From Streptomyces sannanensis (lineage in GTDB: Bacteria > Actinomycetota > Actinomycetes > Streptomycetales > Streptomycetaceae): DNA of 64,000 bases. The notes under the pieces were generated by a model, which saw nothing but the letters and a program-made list of their open reading frames with translations, did no database searches and was not told the origin of the DNA. Position numbers and translations under genes: made by a program. The stretch is taken from positions 2,356,001 through 2,420,000 of the forward strand of contig NZ_BAAAYL010000001.1 of the NCBI RefSeq assembly GCF_039536205.1, written 5' to 3'. Below are positions 1-7,932 of this stretch, piece by piece. How positions within the stretch are numbered: position 1 is the first letter of the stretch; every line of letters begins with the position of its first letter.

Positions 1-954
1 CAGGCCCGTACGGGCCACCGCTGAGACCTCGAAGACGCGGTAACCGCGCTCCTCCAGATCGCCGCGGATCATCTCCGCGAGGTCCTGGCCGTCCGGGATG
101 TCGACCTTGTTGAGGACGACGATCCGCGGCCGGTCGTCCAGGCCGCCGTACTGCGCCAGCTCCTCCTCGATGACGTCGAGGTCGGAGACCGGGTCGCGGT
201 GGGACTCCAGTGTCGCGGTGTCCAGCACATGCACCAGCACCGAGCAGCGCTCGACGTGGCGCAGGAACTCCAGGCCCAGGCCCTTGCCCTGGCTGGCTCC
301 CGGGATCAGACCGGGCACATCGGCGATGGTGTAGACGGTCGAGCCGGCGGTCACCACACCCAGGTTGGGGACCAGGGTGGTGAAGGGGTAGTCGGCGATC
401 TTCGGCTTGGCGGCCGAGAGGACCGAGATGAGGGAGGACTTGCCGGCGCTCGGGTAGCCGACCAGCGCCACATCGGCGACGGTCTTGAGCTCGAGGACGA
501 TGTCCCCGGACCTGCCAGGCTCGCCCAGCAGCGCGAAGCCGGGCGCCTTGCGGCGGGCGGAGGCCAGTGCGGCGTTGCCGAGACCGCCACGGCCACCGTC
601 GGCGGCGACGTACTGCGTCCCCTCGCCGACCAGGTCGGCAAGCACATTGCCGCGCTTGTCGAGGACGACTGTGCCGTCCGGCACCGGCAGGATCAGGTCC
701 TGGCCGTCCTTGCCGGAACGGTTGCCGCCCTCGCCGGGCTTGCCGTTGGTGGCCTTGCGGTGCGGCGAGTGGTGGTACTCGAGCAGCGTGGTGACGGACT
801 GGTCGACGACCAGGATCACGTCGCCGCCGCGGCCGCCGTTGCCACCGTCGGGGCCGCCGAGCGGCTTGAACTTCTCGCGGTGCACGGAGGCGCAGCCGTG
901 GCCTCCGTTACCCGCGGCGACATGCAGCTCGACGCGGTCCACGAAGGTGGTCAT
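1..954 (-). CDS. obgE: Obg/CgtA GTPase, 3' end cut by window edge
   Basis: Ribosome-associated GTPase of the Obg family, linked to 50S maturation and to nutrient or developmental signalling. The 318 visible codons cover the glycine-rich N-terminal Obg fold (residues 1 to about 158, with [14 protein letters not shown] and GGRGGLGN motifs) and the G domain: P-loop GYPSAGKSS near 167, DVPG near 212, NKVD near 285. The C-terminal part lies outside the window. The start ATG at 954 gives the canonical [12 protein letters not shown] beginning and is preceded by a GGAGG-type site. It is last of the rplU-rpmA-obgE order and follows a hairpin. Confidence 0.97.
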   Translation of the reverse strand, partial: MTTFVDRVELHVAAGNGGHGCASVHREKFKPLGGPDGGNGGRGGDVILVVDQSVTTLLEYHHSPHRKATNGKPGEGGNRSGKDGQDLILPVPDGTVVLDKRGNVLADLVGEGTQYVAADGGRGGLGNAALASARRKAPGFALLGEPGRSGDIVLELKTVADVALVGYPSAGKSSLISVLSAAKPKIADYPFTTLVPNLGVVTAGSTVYTIADVPGLIPGASQGKGLGLEFLRHVERCSVLVHVLDTATLESHRDPVSDLDVIEEELAQYGGLDDRPRIVVLNKVDIPDGQDLAEMIRGDLEERGYRVFEVSAVARTGL

Positions 955-1016
955 GGGTGTGCCTCCAGATACAAATGCGTGCGTACGAAAGTTCTGCTTA
1001 TTCAAGAACGCGCCAA

Positions 1017-1055
1017 GGGCGGACCCACTTCCCGAACGGGAAGTGAGGTCCGCCC
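1017..1055. terminator. Hairpin between rpmA and obgE
   Basis: A long inverted repeat: GGGCGGACC and ACTTCCC arms pair with GGGAAGT and GGTCCGCCC around a four-base GAAC loop, with one small internal mismatch. It lies in the 129 bp gap downstream of rpmA and upstream of obgE, so it probably terminates or attenuates the ribosomal protein transcript. There is no U-tract, as is usual in this genus. Confidence 0.75.
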
Positions 1056-1083
1056 CAGCGAAGAACGTTCCGCGGTGCCTGGA

Positions 1084-1338
1084 TCAGGCGACCGGAACGA
1101 TGTTCACGACCTTGCGGCCACGGTGCGTACCGAACTGCACCGCACCGGCGTTCAGCGCGAACAGGGTGTCGTCGCCACCGCGGCCGACGCCCGTGCCCGG
1201 GTGGAAGTGGGTGCCGCGCTGGCGGACCAGAATCTCACCGGCGTTGACGACCTGACCGCCGAAGCGCTTCACGCCGAGCCGCTGAGCGTTGGAATCGCGA
1301 CCGTTCCGAGTGGACGATGCGCCCTTCTTGTGTGCCAT
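1084..1338 (-). CDS. rpmA: 50S ribosomal protein L27
   Basis: An 84-residue protein of normal bacterial L27 length. It begins [16 protein letters not shown] and contains the [16 protein letters not shown] and [16 protein letters not shown] segments typical of L27, whose N-terminal tail reaches the peptidyl transferase centre. There is no N-terminal cleavage extension of the Firmicutes type. It starts 13 bp after the rplU stop, so the two are cotranscribed. A hairpin separates it from obgE. Confidence 0.98.
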   Translation of the reverse strand: MAHKKGASSTRNGRDSNAQRLGVKRFGGQVVNAGEILVRQRGTHFHPGTGVGRGGDDTLFALNAGAVQFGTHRGRKVVNIVPVA

Positions 1339-1351
1339 CTCTCCTCAGTCC

Positions 1352-1672
1352 TTACTTCGCAGCCGTGGGGATGCCGGTGACCTTGAGGGCCGTGTACTGC
1401 TGACGGTGGCCCTGACGACGGCGGTAGCCGGTCTTGTTCTTGTAGCGAAGGATGTCGATCTTCGCGCCCTTGTGGTGGTCCACGACCTCGGCCGTGACCT
1501 TGATACCGGCCAGCACCCACGGGTCGCTGGTCACGGCGTCGCCGTCGACCAGCAGCAGGGTCGAGAGCTCGACCGTGTCGCCAACCTTGGCAGTGGAAAT
1601 CTTGTCAACCTCAACGATGTCGCCGACAGCAACCTTGTGCTGGCGACCACCGCTGCGCACGATGGCGTACAC
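1352..1672 (-). CDS. rplU: 50S ribosomal protein L21
   Basis: Large-subunit protein L21, 106 residues when started at the GTG at 1672, which gives the expected beginning [18 protein letters not shown]. The C-terminal half has the family signature [17 protein letters not shown] and ends in [13 protein letters not shown] sequence. An in-frame upstream extension to 1741 exists, but it is not L21-like and would exceed the normal length. Upstream lies a gene-free leader and then the glycan island, whereas rne would normally be the close neighbour. Confidence 0.97.
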   Translation of the reverse strand: MYAIVRSGGRQHKVAVGDIVEVDKISTAKVGDTVELSTLLLVDGDAVTSDPWVLAGIKVTAEVVDHHKGAKIDILRYKNKTGYRRRQGHRQQYTALKVTGIPTAAK

Positions 1673-2005
1673 GCGGATCTCACTCTCGCTCGGAACGAAA
1701 CCCCTGATGCCAGCCGCCCGCACGGGCCGGGGCCCGTGCATTGTCCGGATGGATGAGCGGCCTCTCCCGCATCACTGCAGAAGGAAGGTGCTCAGGAGCA
1801 GGCGCGCATGGAAACACGCCGAGGGTCAAGGCTACGGGGCCCTCACCTGCCGGTCAAACCGGGTCGGGCTGCCGGTTCACCACCCCTCAGGCCCACGCCG
1901 CGAGCAGATCCCCCGGACCCCGGTGCGCCGACAGACCCTCCGCGGCCTCAGCTGCCGGCGGACGACGACTGACCGCGACCAGGGCGCCGTTGCGCAGGCA
2001 GAACG
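1673..2005. other. Gene-free leader region upstream of rplU
   Basis: About 330 bp with no convincing coding sequence on either strand. It must contain the promoter and 5' leader of rplU-rpmA on the minus strand. I could not identify -35/-10 boxes or a defined leader structure by eye. It also marks the left junction of the glycan island. Confidence 0.4.
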
Positions 2006-2250
2006 TCACGGGGCTTCCGCAACGACCTCGTCCTGATGCTGATCAGGGCCGAGCGCTACGACGAGGCGCTGGACATCTTCCAGGCGATCGGCACGCACGC
2101 CACCGCGTTCCCCTGGACGTACCACGGCGACGCACACACCGAGTTCCTGGAGTTCCGCGAGGGCGTGTGCACAGAGATCGCGAGGCGCGTCCCGTTCTTC
2201 TCCACACCGCCCCGGCCGACCGGCCCGGTGCCCTGCCTGGACCCGGCCGA
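2006..2250 (+). pseudogene. C-terminal remnant of an unidentified gene
   Basis: An open frame without a start or ribosome site reads like real protein for about 60 residues (for example LIRAERYDEALDIFQAIG, then FLEFREGVCTEIARR), and then runs into low-complexity proline/arginine sequence. The helical RYDEALDIF segment resembles a TPR-like helix. I read it as the 3' scrap of a gene lost when the region was rearranged. No function is assigned. Confidence 0.35.
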
Positions 2251-2377
2251 CGCCGCACTCCGTCGCGATCGCCACGGCCCGGCCGGTCAGCCCGTAATCG
2301 TCCTGTTCCGTTTCCTGTTCTTCTTTTCCGCAGTTACGCCTTTCGGTGGCACCAGTGGACCGGGAGAGTGCAAGGAA

Positions 2378-3556
2378 ATGGTGGGACCGCAGACCAGGCA
2401 GGCGGAACGCGAGAAGACCGCGGGTCCCGCCCCGCTCCCCGGCCCGGTGGGCAGCTCCCTGCTGCGCGCATGGCCGGCGCTCGCCGGGTACGCACTGGCC
2501 CGTATGTTCGGAACGGTCATGCTGCTGATCTGGACCGGCTCCGACCCGATCAGGATGCTGGCCAGCAGATACGACACCGGCGCCTATCTCCACATCGCGG
2601 AGCGCGGCTACGCGGGAAGCTGCCCCGTACAGGGCGAGCTGTGCCGGTACGCCTTCTTCCCCCTCTACCCGGGGCTGATCCGCGGGGCCACCGCGGTGCT
2701 GCCGCTTCCGGCGAGCTGGGCCGCCTGGGGCATCTCGGTACTGGCCTCGCTGGTCGCGGCCTGGGGCATCTACGCCGTCGTCGAGATGGTCGCGAACCGT
2801 GCGACGGCCATCGTCCTGGTCGTCCTGTGGGGCGTTCTGCCACATGCCGTGGTCGAGTCCATGGCGTACACGGAGCCCCTGTTCACCGCGCTCGCCGCCT
2901 GGGCGCTGTACGCGGTTCTGACCCGACGCTGGCTCACCGCGGGCGGTCTGGCCGTGCTGGCGGGGCTCACCAGGCCGTCGGGGGCCGCGGTGGCGGCCAC
3001 TGTCGTGGTGTGCGCACTGACGGCGCTGCTCCGGCCGGGGCCCGGCGGGCAACGGCCGGTGGTGCGGCTGCTGGTCTGTGTCCTCGTCGCCCCCCTCGGC
3101 TGGCTCGCCTGGGTGGGCTGGGTCGGCCACCGGGCAGGCCGCTGGGACGGGTACTTCCGGGTACAGGAACGCTGGGGCACCTCCTTCGACGGCGGCGCCT
3201 TCACACTGCAACATCTGTCCGGGGTGTTCCAGCAGCCCATGGTCACGCTGGACGCCGTCATGGTCGCCGCGGCCATCGCCGCCGCGGTGGTGCTGCTCGT
3301 GGTCTGCTGCATCCAGCGGCAGCCGGCCCCGCTGCTCGTCTACGCGACCGCGCTGGTGATCATCACCATCGGGGTTGCGGGCTATTTCCACTCCAAGGCG
3401 CGGTTTCTGATCCCCGCCTTCGTTCTGCTGCTGCCGGTCGCCCGGGCGCTGTCACGGGCCCGCCCCACCATCGTCTGGACGGTGCTGGCGAGCGCCACCG
3501 TGATCTCCGCCGCGTGCGGCTACTACCTGCTGGGCGTCGCCCGTCACTCGCCCTGA
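2378..3556 (+). CDS. Polytopic membrane glycosyltransferase-like protein (PIG-V/mannosyltransferase type)
   Basis: A membrane protein of about 392 residues with eight or more hydrophobic segments. The sequence DTGAYLHIAERGY followed by YAFFPLYPGLIR is the pattern of actinobacterial polyprenyl-phosphate-dependent integral membrane sugar transferases (PIG-V-like superfamily): an acidic residue in the first extracytoplasmic loop and a YAFFPLYP motif. These use lipid-linked sugars on the outer face of the membrane. The start at ATG 2378 follows AAGGA closely and GGGAG at 2362; the adjacent GTG at 2381 is an alternative. It is the first intact gene of the island and the only candidate here for an extracytoplasmic transferase. 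Substrate unknown. Confidence 0.75.
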   Translation: MVGPQTRQAEREKTAGPAPLPGPVGSSLLRAWPALAGYALARMFGTVMLLIWTGSDPIRMLASRYDTGAYLHIAERGYAGSCPVQGELCRYAFFPLYPGLIRGATAVLPLPASWAAWGISVLASLVAAWGIYAVVEMVANRATAIVLVVLWGVLPHAVVESMAYTEPLFTALAAWALYAVLTRRWLTAGGLAVLAGLTRPSGAAVAATVVVCALTALLRPGPGGQRPVVRLLVCVLVAPLGWLAWVGWVGHRAGRWDGYFRVQERWGTSFDGGAFTLQHLSGVFQQPMVTLDAVMVAAAIAAAVVLLVVCCIQRQPAPLLVYATALVIITIGVAGYFHSKARFLIPAFVLLLPVARALSRARPTIVWTVLASATVISAACGYYLLGVARHSP

Positions 3557-3599
3557 GGCCGACCGTCCAGCAGCAGCCGGTCGAAGTCACGGGCATCTG

Positions 3600-3954
3600 G
3601 CTGCGGCTGCAGACGGCACCGCCCGCGTTGCTCACGAACACATGCGGATCCCCGTGGAACGCCGCAAGGCGAAGCAGGGCGTGCGCGTGTATCCGGACGC
3701 GGCGGGCTCGACGTACGACATCCCGCTGAAGACCCGGGGGCCTGCCGCTGCCGCCGGCATGCCGCCGGCGCCGTGACCACCCGCACCGGGTCTCGGCCAA
3801 CGCCAACCACCGAGGACAGCTGATCATCACCACCGCGCCCCTGTGGGAGCCGGTGCCGGGCATCAGCGAGCGGCTGCTCCGCCGGGTGTACCAGCGCCCG
3901 TGGCTGCGCCAACGGCCGGTTCGGTTGAAGGCGAAGACAGCCCGGTACTCCTGA
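3600..3954 (+). pseudogene. Remnant of a GT2 glycosyltransferase C-terminus
   Basis: This plus-strand stretch translates, with one frameshift near 3742, into a close relative of the last 100 or so residues of the intact GT2 protein encoded at 22823-24469. Shared blocks are RIPVERRKAK, GSTY(D/E)IPLKTRG, HPHRVSANANHRGQLI, APLWEPVPGI and VYQR.WLR. The N-terminal catalytic domain is absent, so it cannot be active. It shows that another copy of this glycosyltransferase, in the opposite orientation, once stood next to copy A of the duplication. Confidence 0.75.
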
Positions 3955-3959
3955 CTTGC

Positions 3960-4019
3960 CGTGCCGCGTATGCTCACCCGGCGTAGCCCGCGAAGCTCCC
4001 CCCTTGGAAGGCCATCACC
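3960..4019 (+). promoter_or_regulatory. Duplicated leader with possible -10 box
   Basis: These 60 bp are identical to 10665-10724 in copy B and precede both acetyltransferase genes. TATGCT at 3969 fits the TAnnnT pattern of a streptomycete -10. The -35 position falls at or just outside the left limit of the duplication and has no clear consensus. GGAAGG at about 4005 is the ribosome site. Confidence 0.35.
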
Positions 4020-4625
4020 GTGAACTACAGGGTCCAGCCCACCGCCCAGGTCGACGAGACCGCCGAGATCGGTGCCGGGAGCAGCGTCTGGGAGCTGGCG
4101 CAGATCCGCGAGAACGCCCGCCTCGGCGAGGGCTGTGTGATCGGCCGCGGTGCGTACGTCGGCACCGGTGTGCAGATCGGCAACAACGTCAAGCTGCAGA
4201 ACTACGCCCTGGTCTACGAGCCGGCCCAGCTGGCCGACGGTGTCTTCGTCGGCCCCGCCGTGGTCCTCACCAACGACCACAACCCCCGCTCCGTCGACCC
4301 CGAGGGCAAGCAGAAGCGCGGCGGCGACTGGGAAGCCGTCGGCGTGAAGGTCGACGAGGGCGCCTCCCTCGGCGCCCGCTCGGTCTGCGTCGCCCCCGTC
4401 CGCATCGGCCGCTGGGCCATGGTCGCCGCCGGCGCCGTCGTCACCAAGGACGTCCCCGACTTCGCCCTGGTCGTCGGCGTCCCCGCACGGCAGATCGGCT
4501 GGGTCGGACGCGCCGGCGTCCGACTGGTGGAGCGCGAGGGCGAGCCGGGCGTGTGGGACTGCCCCCAGACCGGCGCACTCCACGACGAGAAGGACGGCGT
4601 CCTCACCGAGCGCGCCGGCTCGTGA
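4020..4625 (+). CDS. wbpD: WbpD-like sugar-nucleotide N-acetyltransferase, copy A
   Basis: A left-handed beta-helix (hexapeptide repeat) acyltransferase of 201 residues, close to the length of WbpD. WbpD acetylates the 3-amino group of UDP-2-acetamido-3-amino-uronate using acetyl-CoA. Hexapeptide coils run from about residue 8 to 60 and 115 to 155. The TNDHNPRS loop near 90-97 and the ending KDVPDFALVVGVPARQIGW are typical of this family. The GTG start at 4020 has a GGAAGG site. The stop overlaps the next start (GTGA), so it is coupled to the acyltransferase. The protein matches copy B residue for residue up to the last three codons. Together with the aminotransferase, two dehydrogenases and epimerase of the island it completes a ManNAc3NAcA-type route. 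Confidence 0.85.
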   Translation: MNYRVQPTAQVDETAEIGAGSSVWELAQIRENARLGEGCVIGRGAYVGTGVQIGNNVKLQNYALVYEPAQLADGVFVGPAVVLTNDHNPRSVDPEGKQKRGGDWEAVGVKVDEGASLGARSVCVAPVRIGRWAMVAAGAVVTKDVPDFALVVGVPARQIGWVGRAGVRLVEREGEPGVWDCPQTGALHDEKDGVLTERAGS

Positions 4626-5734
4626 CCCGCGACAGGCTTCCCTCTCTGACCGGACTGCGGTTCTGGGCGGCGTTCGCGGTCGTCATGTACCACCTGTCGC
4701 GGCAGGCCGGCACGGTTCCCTGGCTGAGCGAGACCGTCTGGTACGGACGGAGCGGAGTGACGTTCTTCTTCGTCCTCTCCGGCTTCGTCCTCGCCTGGAC
4801 CTACGACGGCGCGGCCGTGCCGGCGAAGGTCTTCCTGTGGCGCCGCTTCGCGCGGATCTGGCCGCTGCTCGTGGTGTCGACCGTGCTGTCGGTCGGCGTG
4901 TGGGTGGCGGTCGGCAAGGACGTGTCCGTCCGGGCGGTCGCGGTGTCGCTGGCGCTCGTGCACGCCTGGTCGCCCGATCCCGTCATCTTCACAGGCGGCA
5001 ATCCAGCGGGCTGGTCGCTGAGCGACGAAGCGTGGTTCTACCTCATCTTTCCCCTGCTGCTGGCGGTGCTCGCCGGCCGCAGCAGGCGGGTGTGGGCGAT
5101 GACGGCGGTCGCGGTCTCGCTCGGCGCGGCCGCGGTCTGGCTGGCCAGCCCGCTCATGGGATCGGCCACGGTGCGCATCTGGGCTCTGGACTACTTCCCG
5201 CCGACCCGGACCCTGCAGTTCGTCCTCGGCGTGGTCGCCGGACTCGCGGTCAAGCGGGGCTGGCGGCCACCGGTGTCGCTGCCTGTCGCCGTCGCCCTCG
5301 TCGTGGGCTGGCACCTGGCGCTGATCCCGTGGTCCGCGGCCGTGCCCGACTCGCTCTGGTACAGCCCGTACAGTGCCTCGCAACTGCTGTCCGCCCCCAT
5401 CTTCGCCGCGCTCGTGTGCGCCGCCGCGCACGCCGACATCCGGGGCCGGAACACCGGGCTCGGCTCTACGTGGATGATCCGGCTCGGGCACTGGTCCTTC
5501 GCCTGGTACCTGGTGCACGAGATCGTCATCAGGGTGGCGCTGCACCTCGGCGGAGGACGGCCGGACCCGGGGGCCGAGACCTACTCCTTCTGGGTGCTCG
5601 TGCTCGTGGTGAGCCTCGCGCTGTCCGCTGCGCTCTACCACCTCGTCGAGCACCCCGTCGAACGCCTGCTGCGCCGCCTCGGCCCCGGGCGTACGACGGC
5701 GACGCGGACAGAACGGGCAGTGGCCCTTCGCTAG
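4622..5734 (+). CDS. Acyltransferase 3 family (OafA/YrhL-like) membrane O-acyltransferase
   Basis: A 370-residue integral membrane protein with about ten hydrophobic helices. The family hallmark RFWAAFAVVMYHLS (conserved His about residue 23) and GVTFFFVLSGFVLAW (about residues 41-55) are present. Such enzymes add acetyl or other acyl groups to cell-surface sugars. The GTG at 4622 overlaps the preceding stop. The internal SDEAWFYLIFPLL segment and the C-terminal HPVERLLRR end are complete. Only a relic of this gene survives in copy B (11355-11580), so this is the sole functional copy. It probably O-acylates the polymer or a precursor. Confidence 0.88.
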   Translation: MTRDRLPSLTGLRFWAAFAVVMYHLSRQAGTVPWLSETVWYGRSGVTFFFVLSGFVLAWTYDGAAVPAKVFLWRRFARIWPLLVVSTVLSVGVWVAVGKDVSVRAVAVSLALVHAWSPDPVIFTGGNPAGWSLSDEAWFYLIFPLLLAVLAGRSRRVWAMTAVAVSLGAAAVWLASPLMGSATVRIWALDYFPPTRTLQFVLGVVAGLAVKRGWRPPVSLPVAVALVVGWHLALIPWSAAVPDSLWYSPYSASQLLSAPIFAALVCAAAHADIRGRNTGLGSTWMIRLGHWSFAWYLVHEIVIRVALHLGGGRPDPGAETYSFWVLVLVVSLALSAALYHLVEHPVERLLRRLGPGRTTATRTERAVALR

Positions 5735-5870
5735 CGAGGCGCCGGCCGTCCACTCCCACGTCGGCATCTACGGCGGCGTGCTGGCGTTGCGGCTGGCGCG
5801 GCCGCGCGGATCATGGTCACCGCGCACGCGCCTCTACGACCAGGCGCCGGAGCGCGCCGTTCGCCGCCGC
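5735..5870 (+). pseudogene. Relic of the large GT4 glycosyltransferase
   Basis: Immediately after the acyltransferase, the sequence translates to EAPAVHSHVGIYGGVLALRL and then, after indels, ARIMVTAHA and RLYDQAPERA. These match residues 238-296 of the intact 750-residue protein at 11653-13905 (VIHAHVGIYGGVLAMRLA, ARIVVTEHA, RLYAEVLERA). The rest of the gene is gone. It shows that copy A originally had the same gene at the same place. Confidence 0.75.
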
Positions 5871-5904
5871 GCACGCCGCGGGCGACGCTTGCCGCCCCGA
5901 CGGC

Positions 5905-5948
5905 ACGGCAGGGGCCCTGGCCGGAATTCCGGCCAGGGCCCCTGCCGT
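5905..5948. terminator. Perfect 44 bp palindrome, bidirectional terminator
   Basis: ACGGCAGGGGCCCTGGCCGG pairs perfectly with its complement around an AATT centre (GAATTC). It sits between the convergent acyltransferase/relic (plus) and the GT4 operon (minus). The equivalent hairpin in copy B (14009-14052) is where the group II intron inserted. Confidence 0.85.
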
Positions 5949-5952
5949 CGTG

Positions 5953-7320
5953 TCATCGTCCGGCGATCGCGCGGAGCCGGTCCTCGAAGGGGACGAGGAC
6001 GGCTTCCCGGGTGTACGCGGCGGCGTGCCGTCGCGCCGCGTCCCGTTGGTCCGGCGTCAGATCACGGGCGGCCTTGCCGGCCGCGACCATCGAGGCGGCC
6101 AGTGCGTCGATGTCGAGGCTGTCGGCGGTGAACCACAGCGGGTATCCCTCGAGCACCTCCCTGGCCGCGATGTCCGGCGCGTGCACCGAGACAATCGGAC
6201 GGCCCGAGGCCATGTACTCGAAGATCTTCCCCGAAGTCACATAGCGGCCGCCGCCGGCCAGGAAGAGGAGGACGTCCGCGTCCTCGTAGACCCTGCCGAC
6301 CTCGGTCTTGGCGACGGGACCGCAGTAGCGCAGACCGGTGTCCTCCGCGCCCGCCCTGCGGGCCTCCTCGTCCAGGCCGAGCCGGATCAGCAGGCTCTGC
6401 GGGCTGTTCCTGAAGAAGCCGAGGTGACCGTGTATCCGCAGCTCGGCTTCGGCGAGTTCGGGGTGGCGGCGGGCGGTCTTGAACGCCTGCGCCATCTCCT
6501 CCACAGGCTGCTTGGCGGTCAGCGTGCCGAGGTAGACGAAGCGCAGCGGCCGCCGGTCGTCCTGGACCGGCTCCGGGGTGCCGGCGGGCTCGAAGACGTC
6601 GGAGATGACGTCCGCGTCCCAGCCGTTGGGGACGACCATCATCCGGTCGGCAACCTCGGGGTACCGCTCGGCGTGCCAGTTGCGCAGGGCGTCGTTCACG
6701 AAGACCGCGGCGGACGCCTTCTCCAGGCAGCGCTTCTCCCAGGCCCACGCGATGTGGCCCTTGGGATAGGCGGGCTGGTCGTGGAACAGGTCCAGCGTCC
6801 AGGAGTCGCGGTAGTCCATGACGTACGGGACACCGGTGAGCCGGTGGAACAGCCAGGCCGCGCCGAACGCGGCGTGCGGGTTGCCGGTCGCCACGACGAC
6901 GTCGAAGCGCTTGCGGGCGTGCAGCTTCAGGGCGCGGGCGACGGAGGACCGGGCCCAGGACGCGTAGCGCTCCGGGAAGACCTTGTTCTGCCCGAAGTGG
7001 TACAGGCGGCGCGCCATCAGCGGGAAAGTCCGGCGCAGCCGGCTGAAGTCACGCAGGTCCTGCTGCCAGGAATACTGATTCAGCGACGGACGCTCGACAC
7101 GGATGCCCGGATCCACCGTCTCCGAGAGGCTCTCGTCCACCGAGCCGATCGTCTCGTACAGGAAGTCGAGCGGCGCCGCGCAGACGGTGACGTCCCAGCC
7201 GCTCTTCGCAAGGTGGTTCGCCGTGGCCCGGGCCCGGTAGACACCACTGGCCCGGGACGGCGGGAAGTAGAACGCGAGATAGAGCACACGAGGACGGCGC
7301 CGGTCGCGTCGCTTCGTCAT
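5953..7320 (-). CDS. GT4-type glycosyltransferase, copy A
   Basis: A 455-residue cytoplasmic GT-B glycosyltransferase. The N-terminal Rossmann half begins RVLYLAFYFPPSRASGVYRA. The C-terminal nucleotide-sugar half has VPNGWD near 247, FVYLGTLTAKQP and SGKIFEYMASGRPIVSV, the donor-phosphate loop of GT4 enzymes. It starts at ATG 7320 behind GAAGGAA. It is third in the operon GT4 (7933) - small protein (7342) - this gene. Residues 1-235 differ from the copy B paralogue at only four positions while the remainder is clearly diverged. Acceptor and donor are unknown; transfer of an island-made sugar to a lipid-linked intermediate is inferred. Confidence 0.85.
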   Translation of the reverse strand: MTKRRDRRRPRVLYLAFYFPPSRASGVYRARATANHLAKSGWDVTVCAAPLDFLYETIGSVDESLSETVDPGIRVERPSLNQYSWQQDLRDFSRLRRTFPLMARRLYHFGQNKVFPERYASWARSSVARALKLHARKRFDVVVATGNPHAAFGAAWLFHRLTGVPYVMDYRDSWTLDLFHDQPAYPKGHIAWAWEKRCLEKASAAVFVNDALRNWHAERYPEVADRMMVVPNGWDADVISDVFEPAGTPEPVQDDRRPLRFVYLGTLTAKQPVEEMAQAFKTARRHPELAEAELRIHGHLGFFRNSPQSLLIRLGLDEEARRAGAEDTGLRYCGPVAKTEVGRVYEDADVLLFLAGGGRYVTSGKIFEYMASGRPIVSVHAPDIAAREVLEGYPLWFTADSLDIDALAASMVAAGKAARDLTPDQRDAARRHAAAYTREAVLVPFEDRLRAIAGR

Positions 7321-7341
7321 CGGCTTCCTTCGAGGTGGGGA

Positions 7342-7923
7342 TCAACGAACCGCGGAGGTCTGCTTCTGCGCCGGCGTCTGACCGGGTCGGTGACACTCCA
7401 CACTGTCCACGCTGTAGGTGACGCACGGGGTTGCGAGCCGGTCGGACTCCCATGCCTCCATCAGCCGCACCGCGTGCTGCACGGACCACGGGTCGGTCAC
7501 GACCAGCAGTTCCGGACCGCCGCCCCCGCCGAAGTGCCGGCGCGCTATACGGTCCGCGACCGTCGGCCACACCCTGCGGTGCACCGGGAGGAACACCCGG
7601 CGGTGCACACGGCCGGCCACCCGGCGCTCGTACGCCTTCAGGGCCCGCCGGCTCATCCGGCGTACCGGCCCGACGCCGAGCACCGACGCGACGAGGCGGG
7701 GGATCCGGAACAGCACGAAACGCTCGATCCTGCGGGGCAGGTGCCGCGCTTCGAGCTCGTCCGGTGTCACGACCTCCACTCCGGGTGCGAAGGCCACGGA
7801 CGCCCAGGACTTCTTGCGGTCGACGAGGACCACCGCCCGGCCGCCCGCCGCGACCACATCAGCGGACTCCTCGACGACCGCACGCTTGCGCGAGCCACCG
7901 AGGGCCAGGAACAAGACCTGCAT
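7342..7923 (-). CDS. Small protein of unknown function tied to GT4 genes (family X), copy A
   Basis: A 193-residue soluble, arginine-rich protein with no motif I recognise. It opens MQVLFLALGGSRKRAVVEES, a strand-glycine-helix pattern like the first unit of a Rossmann fold, followed by VVLVDRKKSW. A basic central stretch has repeated RR and KAYERRVAGRVH. It is homologous to the copy B protein at 17391-17960 and to the C-terminal 185 residues of the large GT4 at 11653-13905 (RAERFVVYRAPR matches RIERFVLFRIPR here). It starts behind GGAGTGAG, 9 bp after the stop of the upstream GT4. Occurrence both alone and fused to a GT4 suggests a partner or accessory domain for glycosyl transfer. Confidence 0.7.
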   Translation of the reverse strand: MQVLFLALGGSRKRAVVEESADVVAAGGRAVVLVDRKKSWASVAFAPGVEVVTPDELEARHLPRRIERFVLFRIPRLVASVLGVGPVRRMSRRALKAYERRVAGRVHRRVFLPVHRRVWPTVADRIARRHFGGGGGPELLVVTDPWSVQHAVRLMEAWESDRLATPCVTYSVDSVECHRPGQTPAQKQTSAVR

Positions 7924-7932
7924 CTCACTCCA

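Noticed and set aside
1680..1741. N-terminal extension of L21 to 129 residues
   Set aside because: L21 is about 103-106 residues; the extension is not L21-like and GTG 1672 gives the canonical start.
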